DNA of 6,784 bases from DATLGB01 sp035540675. Its GTDB lineage: Bacteria; Actinomycetota; Thermoleophilia; Solirubrobacterales; Solirubrobacteraceae. The notes beneath the pieces were generated by a model, which had not been told where the DNA came from, searched no databases, and saw nothing but the letters and a program-made list of their open reading frames with translations. Where the stretch lies: positions 1 through 6,784 of the forward strand of contig DATLGB010000215.1 of the NCBI GenBank assembly GCA_035540675.1. The letters run 5' to 3'. Shown one piece after another: positions 1-5,803 of the stretch (the stretch's first letter is position 1; every line of letters starts with the position of its first letter). The position numbers were made by a program, and so were the translations under genes.

Positions 1-1161
1 GCGCGCGATGCGCAGCACGACGTCGGCCCGCTCGCTGAGCCGGAACACGAACTTCGGCGCGCGGCCGGCCGGCGCCCGTGCCACCCTCAGCGCGCTGAGG
101 ACCGGAGCCGTGGCGTCCTGGGCACCGGCGGTCGTCGCCGCGCCCCGAGCGTCACCGGCTGGGGTCCCGCTGCCGTCCCTGGCCGTAACGACCGACGACT
201 CGCCGGGTGGGGCGGGCGGAGCCTCGGGCCCGACCGCGGGAGACGCCGCCGACGCCGCCCGCGGTGGCGCCGAGAGCGTGGTCGCGCCCGCACGCGAGAG
301 CTGCCAGACGACCTCGTAGCGAGCGGTCTGGCCGGCCGGCAGGCCGGCCGTCGCGCGGTCGTTCCAGCTGACGCCGACGCCGTTGTCCATGAAGAGCGGG
401 TTGATCGTGTTGAGGAACGCGTCGGCGTTGCTGAGGCGCCGCGTCACGGGGAACGGGTCGCCCTCCTCGTAGCTGGCCCACGGGGGCACCGCCGTCGGGC
501 TCGCCTCTTCGGGCAGCTGTGACGCGAGCACCTCCTGCACCCCGCCGATCGTGCCGGTGAACTTGTTGCGCCCGCCGAGGAAGCGCGGTGGACCCGCGAG
601 CAGCACGCCTTCCCCGGCATCGCACTCGATGAAGAGGTCGGCCGAGATCCCGAAGATGAACGGAACGGTCTGCGCGCTGATGTTGCGGATGTCCCAGATC
701 ACGCGGAAGCTGAGCTCGGGAGCGACATAGAGAACGGTCTGCTTGATCTCGAAGAGGTTCTCGCCGGCCCGCATCACCGTGTCGATCCGCGCCGGGGATG
801 CCGCGGTCCAGCTGCCGGTGACGGGCCCGTTGGAGATCGGCGTGGGTGCCGTGTCGCGGACACCGAAGGTCACGTTCTCGGCCGGCGCCCCCTTCACCCG
901 CAGATGCCAATTCGTCGACGGCGCCGAGCTGACGCCGAAGAACATGCCGGGCACGGTCTCGAACCAGGAGCCGCGCTTGGCCATCAGCGACCCCTTGTCG
1001 TTGACGATGACCGATACCGGTCCGGCGGCGGCCGGCGTGCCGGCCTCGACGCCACCCGTCGTCATCTTCCCGGGAATCGCCTCCAGCACCGCCGCGTGGG
1101 CGCTCGTCGCAACGGCGAGTACCGCCAGGAGGGCGAGAAGCAGAGACCAGATCCATTTCAT
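1..1161 (-). CDS. Secreted protein with Ig-like C-terminal domain, paralogue A (partial, 3' end outside window)
   Basis: Reading leftward from the ATG at 1161 the frame stays open to base 1, giving 387 residues with no stop. The start MKWIWSLLLALLAVLAVATS is a classical signal peptide with an AHA cleavage site after residue 23, so the product should be exported. Residues about 24-288 form a core without cysteine pairs that I cannot assign to a named family. Its landmarks are NPLFMDNGVGVS (254-265), WASYEEGDPFPVT (228-240) and SADLFIECDAGEG (173-185). An Ala/Pro/Ser-rich linker (about 290-347) leads to the start of an Ig-like domain (TAPVLSALRV then FRLSERADVVLRI), which is cut by the window edge. 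The gene is a paralogue of the next gene (start 2660). By hand alignment about three quarters of residues match over 88-290, but few match in the signal peptide or residues 24-87. A GAAAGG ribosome binding site lies 8 bases before the ATG. Function unknown; a cell-surface or binding role is only a guess. Confidence 0.87.
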   Translation of the reverse strand, partial: MKWIWSLLLALLAVLAVATSAHAAVLEAIPGKMTTGGVEAGTPAAAGPVSVIVNDKGSLMAKRGSWFETVPGMFFGVSSAPSTNWHLRVKGAPAENVTFGVRDTAPTPISNGPVTGSWTAASPARIDTVMRAGENLFEIKQTVLYVAPELSFRVIWDIRNISAQTVPFIFGISADLFIECDAGEGVLLAGPPRFLGGRNKFTGTIGGVQEVLASQLPEEASPTAVPPWASYEEGDPFPVTRRLSNADAFLNTINPLFMDNGVGVSWNDRATAGLPAGQTARYEVVWQLSRAGATTLSAPPRAASAASPAVGPEAPPAPPGESSVVTARDGSGTPAGDARGAATTAGAQDATAPVLSALRVARAPAGRAPKFVFRLSERADVVLRIAR

Positions 1162-1269
1162 GACGTTGCCCTTTCGGGGAGCTTCCGGCTGCCCCGCGCC
1201 CACAGAGGAGCACCTATGCGTTTGACATCTGGTCGCGTAGCTGACCAGATGCGGGCGCCGATGTCCACC
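1162..1269 (-). promoter_or_regulatory. Conserved 5' leader of paralogue A (candidate structured RNA or operator)
   Basis: On the minus strand this leader matches the one before paralogue B (2661-2767) almost base for base. Three hairpins can be drawn on the minus-strand RNA. P1 is the 9-bp perfect inverted repeat at 1226-1251. P2 pairs 1208-1213 (GUGCUC) with 1196-1201 (GGGCGC), with two G-U pairs. P3 pairs GGGG (1192-1195) with CCCC (1176-1179) around a loop containing CCGGAAGCU. The ribosome binding site GAAAGG (1170-1175) follows P3 directly, 8 bases before the ATG. The C-run of P3 could instead pair with the GGG of the binding site (1169-1171) around a GAAA tetraloop, which would hide it. 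The structure was drawn by eye and has not been folded by program. I do not recognise a known riboswitch class. Confidence 0.5.
1226..1251 (-). repeat. Perfect 9-bp inverted repeat (CATCTGGTC / GACCAGATG, 8-base spacer)
   Basis: The arms are 1226-1234 and 1243-1251, with no mismatch. On the minus strand the repeat reads CATCTGGTC, then AGCTACGC, then GACCAGATG. It could be a dimeric repressor's operator or hairpin P1 of the leader RNA. A weak conserved promoter-like pair, TGGACA (1262-1267) and TCAGCT (1239-1244) with 17 bases between, places the -10 element inside the repeat, which would favour an operator. The copy before paralogue B keeps CATCTGGTCAGCTAC but has a changed right arm. Confidence 0.6.
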
Positions 1270-1283
1270 TCGAAGCCCGTTCA

Positions 1284-1308
1284 CCGGGTGCGTTCTCAGC
1301 GCACCCGG
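1284..1308 (-). terminator. Hairpin over the stop codon of paralogue B, possible terminator
   Basis: The arms CCGGGTGCG (1284-1292) and CGCACCCGG (1300-1308) form a perfect 9-bp stem with a 7-base loop. The stop codon of paralogue B (1296-1298) sits in the loop. There is no T-run after the stem on the minus strand (TGAACGGGC follows), so it is not a canonical intrinsic terminator. It could end or attenuate transcription, or protect the mRNA 3' end, between the two paralogues. Confidence 0.45.
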
Positions 1309-2660
1309 ATGCGAAACGCCGCCGAGCGCGGGGCGCCGCTGTTGCCGGCGGTGTCGACCGGACGGGCGGAGATGACGTACGACCCGCGGGGCAGGCGCCG
1401 GCCCCCGATGCGAGCGGAGTTGAACCCCGCCGGGAGGTTCGCGCGCGTGGCCTTGCGCACGGTCACACGGCGGCCGGCCGTGCGGCGGACGATCCGCAGC
1501 AGCACGTTGGCCGGCTCGCTGAGACGGAACGAGATCCTCGGTGCGCGGCGCGAGGTCGAGGCGCGCGCGGCACCCGCCGAGACCTTCAGGGAGCGGATGA
1601 CCGGGGCGGACGTGTCAGCGCCGTCGCCGCCGACCGGCGCGACCGGCCGGGCGACGGCCGGCGCCGCGTCGGTCGCGGCCGGCGCCGCCTCGGTCGCGGC
1701 CGGCGGCGGCGGCGGCTCGGCGGGGCGCCCGCTCGGCGACTGCAGGCGCGCGACCTGCGACGCGGCGGTGATCGCCTCCGCCGGGCGCGAGTGATGCCAG
1801 ATCACCTCGTAGCGCGCCGTCTCTCCGGCGGCCAGGCCGGCCGTGGCGTGATCGCCGAAGCTCACGCCGACGCCGTTGTCCATGAACAGCGGGTTGAGCG
1901 TGTTGGCGAAGGCATCCTGGGTGCCCAACCGGTGCGTCACGGGGAACGGGTCGCCCTCCTCGTAGCTCGCCCACGGCGCCACGGCGGTCGCGGCCGCCTC
2001 GCCGGGCAGCTGCGAAGAGCCGACCTCCGCGACGCCTCCTATCGTGCCCGAGAACTTGTTGCGCCCACCGAGGAAGCGCGGCGGGCCGGCGAGCAACACG
2101 CCCTCGCCGGCATCGCTCTCGATGAACAGATCGGCCGACGTGCCGAAGACGAACGGGATCGCCTGCGCGCTGAGGTTGCGGACGTCCCAGACCGCTCGGA
2201 AGCGCACCTCGGCGGCGACGTAGAGGACGGTCTGCGTGACCTCGAACAGGTCCACGCCGCCGTGCTGGATGCGCATCACGGTGCTCACCCGCGCCGGCGA
2301 CTCCGCCGACCAGTCGCCCAACACCGGCCCGTTGGAGATCGTCGTGACCGCGGTGTCGCGCGGGCCGAACGTCACGTTCGCCGCCGGTGCTCCTGTGACC
2401 CGCAGATGCCAGAAGTTCGATGCCGGGCCGGCGAGCCCGCCCGGGAAGAACATGCCGGAGTCCGACTGCGTCTGACCCGGCTGCCCGACGAAGGGGACCC
2501 CGCGACGGGCCTGCAGTGAGCCCGTGTCGCCGACGAAGATCGACAGCATGCGCGGGCTCGGTGACGCCTGGCCTTCGATCGTCTGTGTCGCCGCCTCGGC
2601 GCTCGTGGGCAAGACAGCCGCAAGTGCGCACACGGCGAGAAGGGGGCGCGTCCAGTTCAT
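1296..2660 (-). CDS. Secreted protein with Ig-like C-terminal domain, paralogue B (complete, 454 aa)
   Basis: The chosen start is the ATG at 2660: it is 7 bases after GAAAGG, begins a signal peptide (MNWTRPLLAVCALAAVLPTS, AEA cleavage after residue 23) and matches the paralogue's start. An in-frame ATG at 2726 would put 22 non-secretory residues in front and run through the conserved leader. The core (about 24-300) has the same landmarks as paralogue A: SADLFIESDAGEG (175-187), WASYEEGDPFPVT (230-242) and NPLFMDNGVGVS (256-267). A Pro/Ala linker (about 306-348) includes five prolines in a row and a duplicated heptad, ATEAAPA/ATDAAPA. Residues 349-454 resemble the Ig-like modules common at the C-terminus of actinobacterial exported proteins: SAPVIRSLKV, FRLSEPANVLLRI, LPRGSYVISARPVDTAGN. 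No sortase signal or C-terminal membrane segment is seen, so the product is probably released or loosely wall-bound. The core has no family I can name. Function unknown. Confidence 0.9.
   Translation of the reverse strand: MNWTRPLLAVCALAAVLPTSAEAATQTIEGQASPSPRMLSIFVGDTGSLQARRGVPFVGQPGQTQSDSGMFFPGGLAGPASNFWHLRVTGAPAANVTFGPRDTAVTTISNGPVLGDWSAESPARVSTVMRIQHGGVDLFEVTQTVLYVAAEVRFRAVWDVRNLSAQAIPFVFGTSADLFIESDAGEGVLLAGPPRFLGGRNKFSGTIGGVAEVGSSQLPGEAAATAVAPWASYEEGDPFPVTHRLGTQDAFANTLNPLFMDNGVGVSFGDHATAGLAAGETARYEVIWHHSRPAEAITAASQVARLQSPSGRPAEPPPPPAATEAAPAATDAAPAVARPVAPVGGDGADTSAPVIRSLKVSAGAARASTSRRAPRISFRLSEPANVLLRIVRRTAGRRVTVRKATRANLPAGFNSARIGGRRLPRGSYVISARPVDTAGNSGAPRSAAFRIRVR
1657..1698 (-). repeat. 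Two 21-bp tandem repeats coding the linker of paralogue B
   Basis: Copies at 1657-1677 and 1678-1698 differ at one base (G versus C), which changes Glu to Asp in the encoded heptads ATEAAPA and ATDAAPA. A third partial unit begins at 1699. The repeat is in frame and lies in the low-complexity linker between the core and the Ig-like domain, so copy-number change would alter linker length without breaking the gene. Confidence 0.7.
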
Positions 2661-2767
2661 GACGTTGCCTTTCGGGCGAGCTTCCGGGCCGCCCGGCGCC
2701 CCCGCGGGAGCACCTGCGTGGGACATCTACCGGTGTAGCTGACCAGATGGCGGCACCGATGTCCACC
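2661..2767 (-). promoter_or_regulatory. Conserved 5' leader of paralogue B (candidate structured RNA or operator)
   Basis: This is the partner of the leader at 1162-1269. Shared blocks on the minus strand include GGTGGACATCGG, CATCTGGTCAGCTAC, AGATGTC, ACGCA, GGTGCTCC, GGGCGC, GGAAGCTC, CCCGAAAGG and CAACGTC before the ATG. P1 (2724-2749) keeps a 5-bp outer stem, CATCT/AGATG, plus GGT/ACC with a 3-base bulge. P2 is a full 8-bp stem: GGUGCUCC (2707-2714), loop CGCG, GGGGCGCC (2695-2702). P3 is GGGCG (2690-2694) with CGCCC (2674-2678) around an 11-base loop. GAAAGG (2668-2673) is the ribosome binding site. P2 and P3 remain pairable despite substitutions and small indels relative to the other copy. 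A possible promoter is TGGACA (2760-2765), 17 bases, TCAGCT (2737-2742), but it is weak. Confidence 0.5.
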
Positions 2768-2797
2768 GCGGCGCGAGCAGCACGATCGTCGCCGCGG
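2766..2797 (-). terminator. Inverted repeat after the lipoprotein gene, weak terminator candidate
   Basis: CCGCGGCG (2766-2773) and CGCCGCGG (2790-2797) form a perfect 8-bp stem with a 16-base loop, starting 7 bases past the lipoprotein stop codon. No T-run follows, and palindromes of this kind are common by chance at this GC content. It may separate the lipoprotein transcript from the leader of paralogue B. Confidence 0.28.
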
Positions 2798-2803
2798 ATC
2801 GCT

Positions 2804-3751
2804 TCACCCTCGGCGCCGGGCGTCCTGCGCGTCGCCGAGCGCGTCGAGGCCGACGGCGAAGTCGGCGAACGGGCCGATCGTGGCCGGCGCGGCGATGCGC
2901 TGACGCCGTCCGACCTGCGTGACGTCGAGCCGGCCGACGACGGTTCCCCGCGTGATCCCGCCGACGGCCGCCTGCTGGGCCCGCGGGACGACGAACGTCA
3001 TCCGAAAGCCCGCGCGACGCAGGACCTTGTCCTGCGTGCCGACCCAGGACTCGCCGGCGAACGATGTCACCGAGCGGACCATCACGCGCCGCGCGGCCGG
3101 CCCGATCTCGTCCGGCAGGCCGATCGCGCGGGTGATGCCGAGCGAGCGCATGAAGCCCAGCAGCGTGTTGGCGTCGCGCAGGATGCGCCCGACGTCGGCG
3201 CCGGTGGTCACGTGCCGGACCGCGACGCCGTCGAGCCGTCCGGTGCCCGCGGCGACGCGGTCGGTCTCCCAGCGCCACGGCGCGATGCCGAACTGCTCGA
3301 GCGTGCGGGTCAGGCCGTTGCATCCCTGCCCGGCCGACCGCACGAGGCGCCGGCGGACCGCGGGGGGCAGCGCGTACCCCGTGCTGCCGAGGCTGACGTA
3401 CGACCGCCCGCCGACCGAGGTCAGCCCCACCCCGTAGTCGCGCGCGCCGATCTCGAGGTCGTAGTCGGGCAGCGAGGCGTCCCTGCGGAGGCGAAACGGA
3501 CCGCTCACGCCGGCCGAGAACTGCTCGTAGCCGGGCATGCCTCGGAGCCTGAACGTCACACGGGCGTCGATCCTCCCCGTGCGCGCTGCGGCGTTGGGGC
3601 CGGCCGCCCGCTCGGCGACGAGATCCGGATCGAAGCCGCGCGTGGCGCCCGCGGCCCGATCCCGGTCGGCTGGGCCGCCGCCGCACCCCGCCACGCCGCC
3701 AGCCGCGCTGCAGGCCGCGATCCAGACGACGATCCGACGCGGGCTCCGCAT
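2804..3751 (-). CDS. Putative lipoprotein, possibly LolA/LppX-like fold (315 aa)
   Basis: The N-terminus has two arginine clusters, a hydrophobic stretch (about 7-21) and the lipobox V20-A21-G22-C23 followed by GGG, so it should be lipidated at Cys23 and anchored to the outer face of the membrane. The mature part starts with a short Ala/Asp/Arg-rich tether. From about residue 60 come alternating strand-like segments: IDARVTFRLRG, FSAGVSGPFRLRR, LPDYDLEIGARDYGVGLTSVGGRSYVSLGSTGYALP. This pattern resembles actinobacterial lipoproteins of the LppX/LprAFG or LolA-like fold, which hold lipid-like molecules in a half-barrel. I infer that fold from the pattern alone. The C-terminal half (about 178-306) has helices and a further set of strands. 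One further cysteine occurs in the mature part (Cys144). The start at 3751 is supported by the lipobox distance and by a promoter placed for a leaderless mRNA. It lies 59 bp after fakA, where recG is often found. Lipoprotein status is likely; ligand and role unknown. Confidence 0.85.
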   Translation of the reverse strand: MRSPRRIVVWIAACSAAGGVAGCGGGPADRDRAAGATRGFDPDLVAERAAGPNAAARTGRIDARVTFRLRGMPGYEQFSAGVSGPFRLRRDASLPDYDLEIGARDYGVGLTSVGGRSYVSLGSTGYALPPAVRRRLVRSAGQGCNGLTRTLEQFGIAPWRWETDRVAAGTGRLDGVAVRHVTTGADVGRILRDANTLLGFMRSLGITRAIGLPDEIGPAARRVMVRSVTSFAGESWVGTQDKVLRRAGFRMTFVVPRAQQAAVGGITRGTVVGRLDVTQVGRRQRIAAPATIGPFADFAVGLDALGDAQDARRRG

Positions 3752-3786
3752 AATGTGTATCTACACCCATCGGCTGCGTGAGTCAA
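3752..3786 (-). promoter_or_regulatory. Sigma70-type promoter of the lipoprotein gene, leaderless, with overlapping palindrome
   Basis: On the minus strand TTGACT (3781-3786) and TAGATA (3758-3763) are separated by exactly 17 bases. The -10 element ends 6 bases before the A of the ATG at 3751, so transcription is expected to start at or next to the start codon. No Shine-Dalgarno sequence is visible, which agrees with a leaderless mRNA. The interrupted palindrome GTGTA-TC-TACAC (3755-3766) covers the -10 element and could be an operator, though it is short. Confidence 0.65.
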
Positions 3787-3810
3787 CCCCGCGGGGGCGG
3801 CCGCACCGGC

Positions 3811-5460
3811 TCACTCCGCGGCGACGAGCCACCAGTACGCCGGCTGGCCGCCGTGCTCGCACTCGACATCGATCCCCGCCGGCGCGAGCGCGCGCACGTC
3901 GTCCTCGCCGAGCGGCGCGCCGGCGCCCGCGATGCAGGTCACGAGCTCGGCGTGCGCGCCCAGCTCGCCGAGTACCGCGCCCAGCGTCGGCCCCGGCTCG
4001 CCCCACGCGACGATCGCGTCGTCGACGAACCCGACCGCGTCGCCCGTGGCAAAGCGGCCCTCGCCGTCGTCGCGCGCGGCGGGCGCGACCGCGCCGGTGC
4101 GCAGGCGCTCCAGCGCGGCGTCGACCGCGGCGACGTTGTCGGCCGCCGAGCGCGCCGGATCGAGCGCGATCGCGGCGACGAGGCCGGCCTGCTGGGAGCG
4201 CGCCGCGCTGACGCGGACGACCTTGTCCGACAGCTCGGCGGCGTGCTCGGCGGCCATGACGACGTTCGGCGAGTTGGGCAGCACGACGACCTCCTCGGCG
4301 GGCACGTCGTGGATCCCGGCGAGCAGCTCGTAGGTCGACGGGTTGAGCGTCGCGCCGCCGTCGATGACGAAGACGCCGAGCGACTCGTAGAGCTCGCGCA
4401 TCCCGTCGCCGGCGATCACCGCGAGGGCGCCGCAGCGCTGCGGCCGGGCCATCGCGCCCGTCGCCAGGCGCTCGTCGCGGGCGAGGACCTGCGCGTGCAT
4501 GTCGGCGACGTCGAGGTGCGAGATCTCGCCGATCCCGTCGAAGAGCGCGGTCGCGCCGCCGGGGAAGTCGGTGTGGACGTGGACCTTCAGCGTCGCCGCG
4601 TCGCCGACGACGAGGACCGAGTCGCCGAGCGCCTCGAGGCGCTCGATCCACGGCCGCGGGTCGAGGTCGTGGCCGGTGACGGCGAAGTTCGTGCAGTAGC
4701 GGAACGTCGACGACGCGTGCTCGGGATGGGTGACCCGCGCCGGCGGCGCCCGGCGCGCGACGCTGGGCGCCTCGCTGCCGCGCAGCGCCGCGATCATGCC
4801 GGCGAAGATCACCGTCAGGGCGTGGCCGCCGGCGTCGACGACGCCGCTCTCGCGCAGGACCGCCAGCTGCTCGGGGCCGCGGCGCACGGACTCCTCCCCC
4901 GCGCGCAGCGCCCGCTCCAGGACGTCGGCGATGAGCGCGTTCTGCACCGCCGGATCGCCCTCGGCGCCCAGCCGCGTGTCGCCCATGTGGGCGATCTCGC
5001 TGGCGACGCACGTCGCCATGTCGCGCACGACGGTGAGGATCGTGCCCTCGGCCGGCTCGCGCACCGAGCTGTAGGCGCGCTGCGCGGCCCGCGCCATCGC
5101 CGCCCCGATGAGCACCGGGTCGACGAGCTCCCCGGGCCGGCTGACGAGCTCCTCGGCGGCGCCGCGGATGAGCTGGGAGAGGATGACGCCGCTGTTGCCG
5201 CGGGCGCCCAGCAGCGCGGCGCGCGCGACCGACTCGACGATCTCGTCGCGGCCGATCTCGTCGAGGCGCCCCTGATCGGCGGCCAGGCGGTCGACCTCGG
5301 CCAGCACGGCGCTGAGCGTGAGCGCCATGTTGTCGCCGGTGTCTCCGTCGGCGACCGGAAAGACGTTGAGGTCGTTGATCTCCTGGCGGCGCGACTCGAG
5401 ATGCACGAGCGCGCCCTCGACGACGGCGCGGAAGCGGACGAGGCTGGGATCCATGGACAT
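3811..5460 (-). CDS. fakA: Fatty acid kinase FakA / YloV (DhaL-DAK2 family), 549 aa
   Basis: FakA transfers phosphate from ATP to fatty acids presented by a FakB (DegV-family) partner, making acyl-phosphates for phospholipid synthesis. The N-terminal DhaL domain shows LNVFPVADGDTGDNM (31-45), with Asp38, Asp40 and Asp43 where the family binds Mg-ATP, then GARGNSGVILSQ (85-96) and EGTILTVV (138-145). The middle domain has YCTNF (Cys256) and VHVHTD (His294, His296), matching the Cys-His-His zinc site reported for Staphylococcus FakA. The C-terminal DegV-like part includes NPSTYELL (373-380), LPNSPNV (394-400) and ends with HGGQPAYWWLVAAE. Length fits the family (about 550), so the gene looks complete. 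Two nearby ATGs (5460 and 5454, MSM) make the exact start uncertain by two residues; no strong ribosome binding site decides it. It lies 54 bp after rpmB in the same direction, probably in one transcript, as in many Gram-positive bacteria. No fakB gene is in the window. Confidence 0.95.
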   Translation of the reverse strand: MSMDPSLVRFRAVVEGALVHLESRRQEINDLNVFPVADGDTGDNMALTLSAVLAEVDRLAADQGRLDEIGRDEIVESVARAALLGARGNSGVILSQLIRGAAEELVSRPGELVDPVLIGAAMARAAQRAYSSVREPAEGTILTVVRDMATCVASEIAHMGDTRLGAEGDPAVQNALIADVLERALRAGEESVRRGPEQLAVLRESGVVDAGGHALTVIFAGMIAALRGSEAPSVARRAPPARVTHPEHASSTFRYCTNFAVTGHDLDPRPWIERLEALGDSVLVVGDAATLKVHVHTDFPGGATALFDGIGEISHLDVADMHAQVLARDERLATGAMARPQRCGALAVIAGDGMRELYESLGVFVIDGGATLNPSTYELLAGIHDVPAEEVVVLPNSPNVVMAAEHAAELSDKVVRVSAARSQQAGLVAAIALDPARSAADNVAAVDAALERLRTGAVAPAARDDGEGRFATGDAVGFVDDAIVAWGEPGPTLGAVLGELGAHAELVTCIAGAGAPLGEDDVRALAPAGIDVECEHGGQPAYWWLVAAE

Positions 5461-5478
5461 CCAGTGTCGCGCCTGGCG

Positions 5479-5496
5479 CGGTCGCTCGGGCGACCG
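5479..5496 (-). other. Hairpin between rpmB and fakA
   Basis: CGGTCGC, tetraloop TCGG, GCGACCG forms a perfect 7-bp stem in the 54-bp gap. Next to it is CGCGCC-T-GGCGCG (5468-5480), which overlaps it and could compete. No T-run follows. It may partly terminate transcription or mark an mRNA processing point, lowering fakA expression relative to the ribosomal gene. It could also be chance in GC-rich DNA. Confidence 0.35.
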
Positions 5497-5514
5497 GCGG
5501 GCGACGCGCAGGCG

Positions 5515-5706
5515 CTAGAGCGCCTTCTGGACCTTCCCCGCCTTGAGGCAGCGGGTGCAGACGTAGACGCGCCGCGGCGCCGAGCCGATCAGCACCCGGA
5601 CCTTCTGCAGGTTGGGGTTGAAGCGGCGCTTGGTGGCGCGCATGGAGTGGCTGCGGCTCTGGCCGAACGCCGGCTTCTTGCCGCAGCTGTGACAGACCTT
5701 GGCCAT
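5515..5706 (-). CDS. rpmB: 50S ribosomal protein L28 (63 aa, zinc-binding type)
   Basis: MAKVCHSCGKKPAFGQSRSHSM is the typical L28 start, followed by the basic core ATKRRFNPNLQKVRV. L28 is a structural protein of the large ribosomal subunit. Cys5/Cys8 and Cys50/Cys53 form two CxxC pairs, so this is the zinc-containing (C+) form. Actinobacteria with two L28 genes may swap C+ for C- forms under zinc shortage, but only this copy is in the window. Length is normal. No Shine-Dalgarno sequence lies before the ATG at 5706; a -10-like TACACT 11 bases upstream suggests a very short or leaderless 5' end. It is first in the rpmB-fakA pair and diverges from the kinase gene. Confidence 0.97.
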   Translation of the reverse strand: MAKVCHSCGKKPAFGQSRSHSMRATKRRFNPNLQKVRVLIGSAPRRVYVCTRCLKAGKVQKAL

Positions 5707-5717
5707 CGCGACGTCGC

Positions 5718-5723
5718 AGTGTA
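5718..5723 (-). promoter_or_regulatory. Likely -10 element of the rpmB promoter
   Basis: TACACT on the minus strand fits TAnnnT and ends 11 bases before the rpmB ATG, predicting an untranslated leader of only about 5 bases. No convincing -35 element is seen 16-18 bases upstream. Between it and the gene lies the 10-bp palindrome GCGACGTCGC (5708-5717). Confidence 0.45.
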
Positions 5724-5767
5724 GTGGGTCGACCGCACCACCCGCCGGACGCGATCGGCGGCGACGG

Positions 5768-5795
5768 TTGGGCGCAGCGGGGCGGCGGGTATCTT
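5768..5795 (+). promoter_or_regulatory. Likely promoter of the Ser/Thr kinase gene, leaderless type
   Basis: TTGGGC (5768-5773), 16 bases, then TATCTT (5790-5795). The -10 element ends 8 bases before the ATG at 5804, so the transcript would start at or just before the start codon. There is no usable Shine-Dalgarno sequence in between. The -35 match is poor (TTG only), so the -10 is the main support. Confidence 0.45.
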
Positions 5796-5803
5796 GACCG
5801 CAG

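Noticed and set aside
152..1213. Minus-strand open frame of 353 codons overlapping paralogue A in another frame
   Set aside because: The correct frame (start 1161) gives a signal peptide and clear homology to paralogue B. This one is Arg-rich and runs through the leader.
1162..1269. Leader as a known c-di-GMP (GEMM), SAM, cobalamin or ZTP riboswitch
   Set aside because: The short consensus blocks I know for these classes are not present in either leader.
2661..2726. Upstream ATG (2726) as start of paralogue B
   Set aside because: It would put 22 residues ahead of the signal peptide and lacks a ribosome binding site. The ATG at 2660 has GAAAGG and matches the paralogue.
1615..2766. Minus-strand open frame of 383 codons overlapping paralogue B in another frame
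   Set aside because: Arg/Gly-rich shadow of the real gene with no recognisable features.
2747..3781. Plus-strand open frame of 344 codons opposite the lipoprotein gene
   Set aside because: Low-complexity Arg/Ala/Asp/Pro composition. The minus strand encodes a signal peptide, a lipobox and a matched promoter.
3787..3796. CCCCGCGGGG palindrome after fakA as a terminator
   Set aside because: There is no loop and no T-run. It is a short palindrome expected by chance at this GC content.
3778..5724. Very long plus-strand open frame (648 codons) opposite fakA and rpmB
   Set aside because: It is exactly antisense to two well-recognised genes. Its translation is Arg/Ala/Asp/Gly-rich with no domain, as expected for a GC-rich shadow frame.
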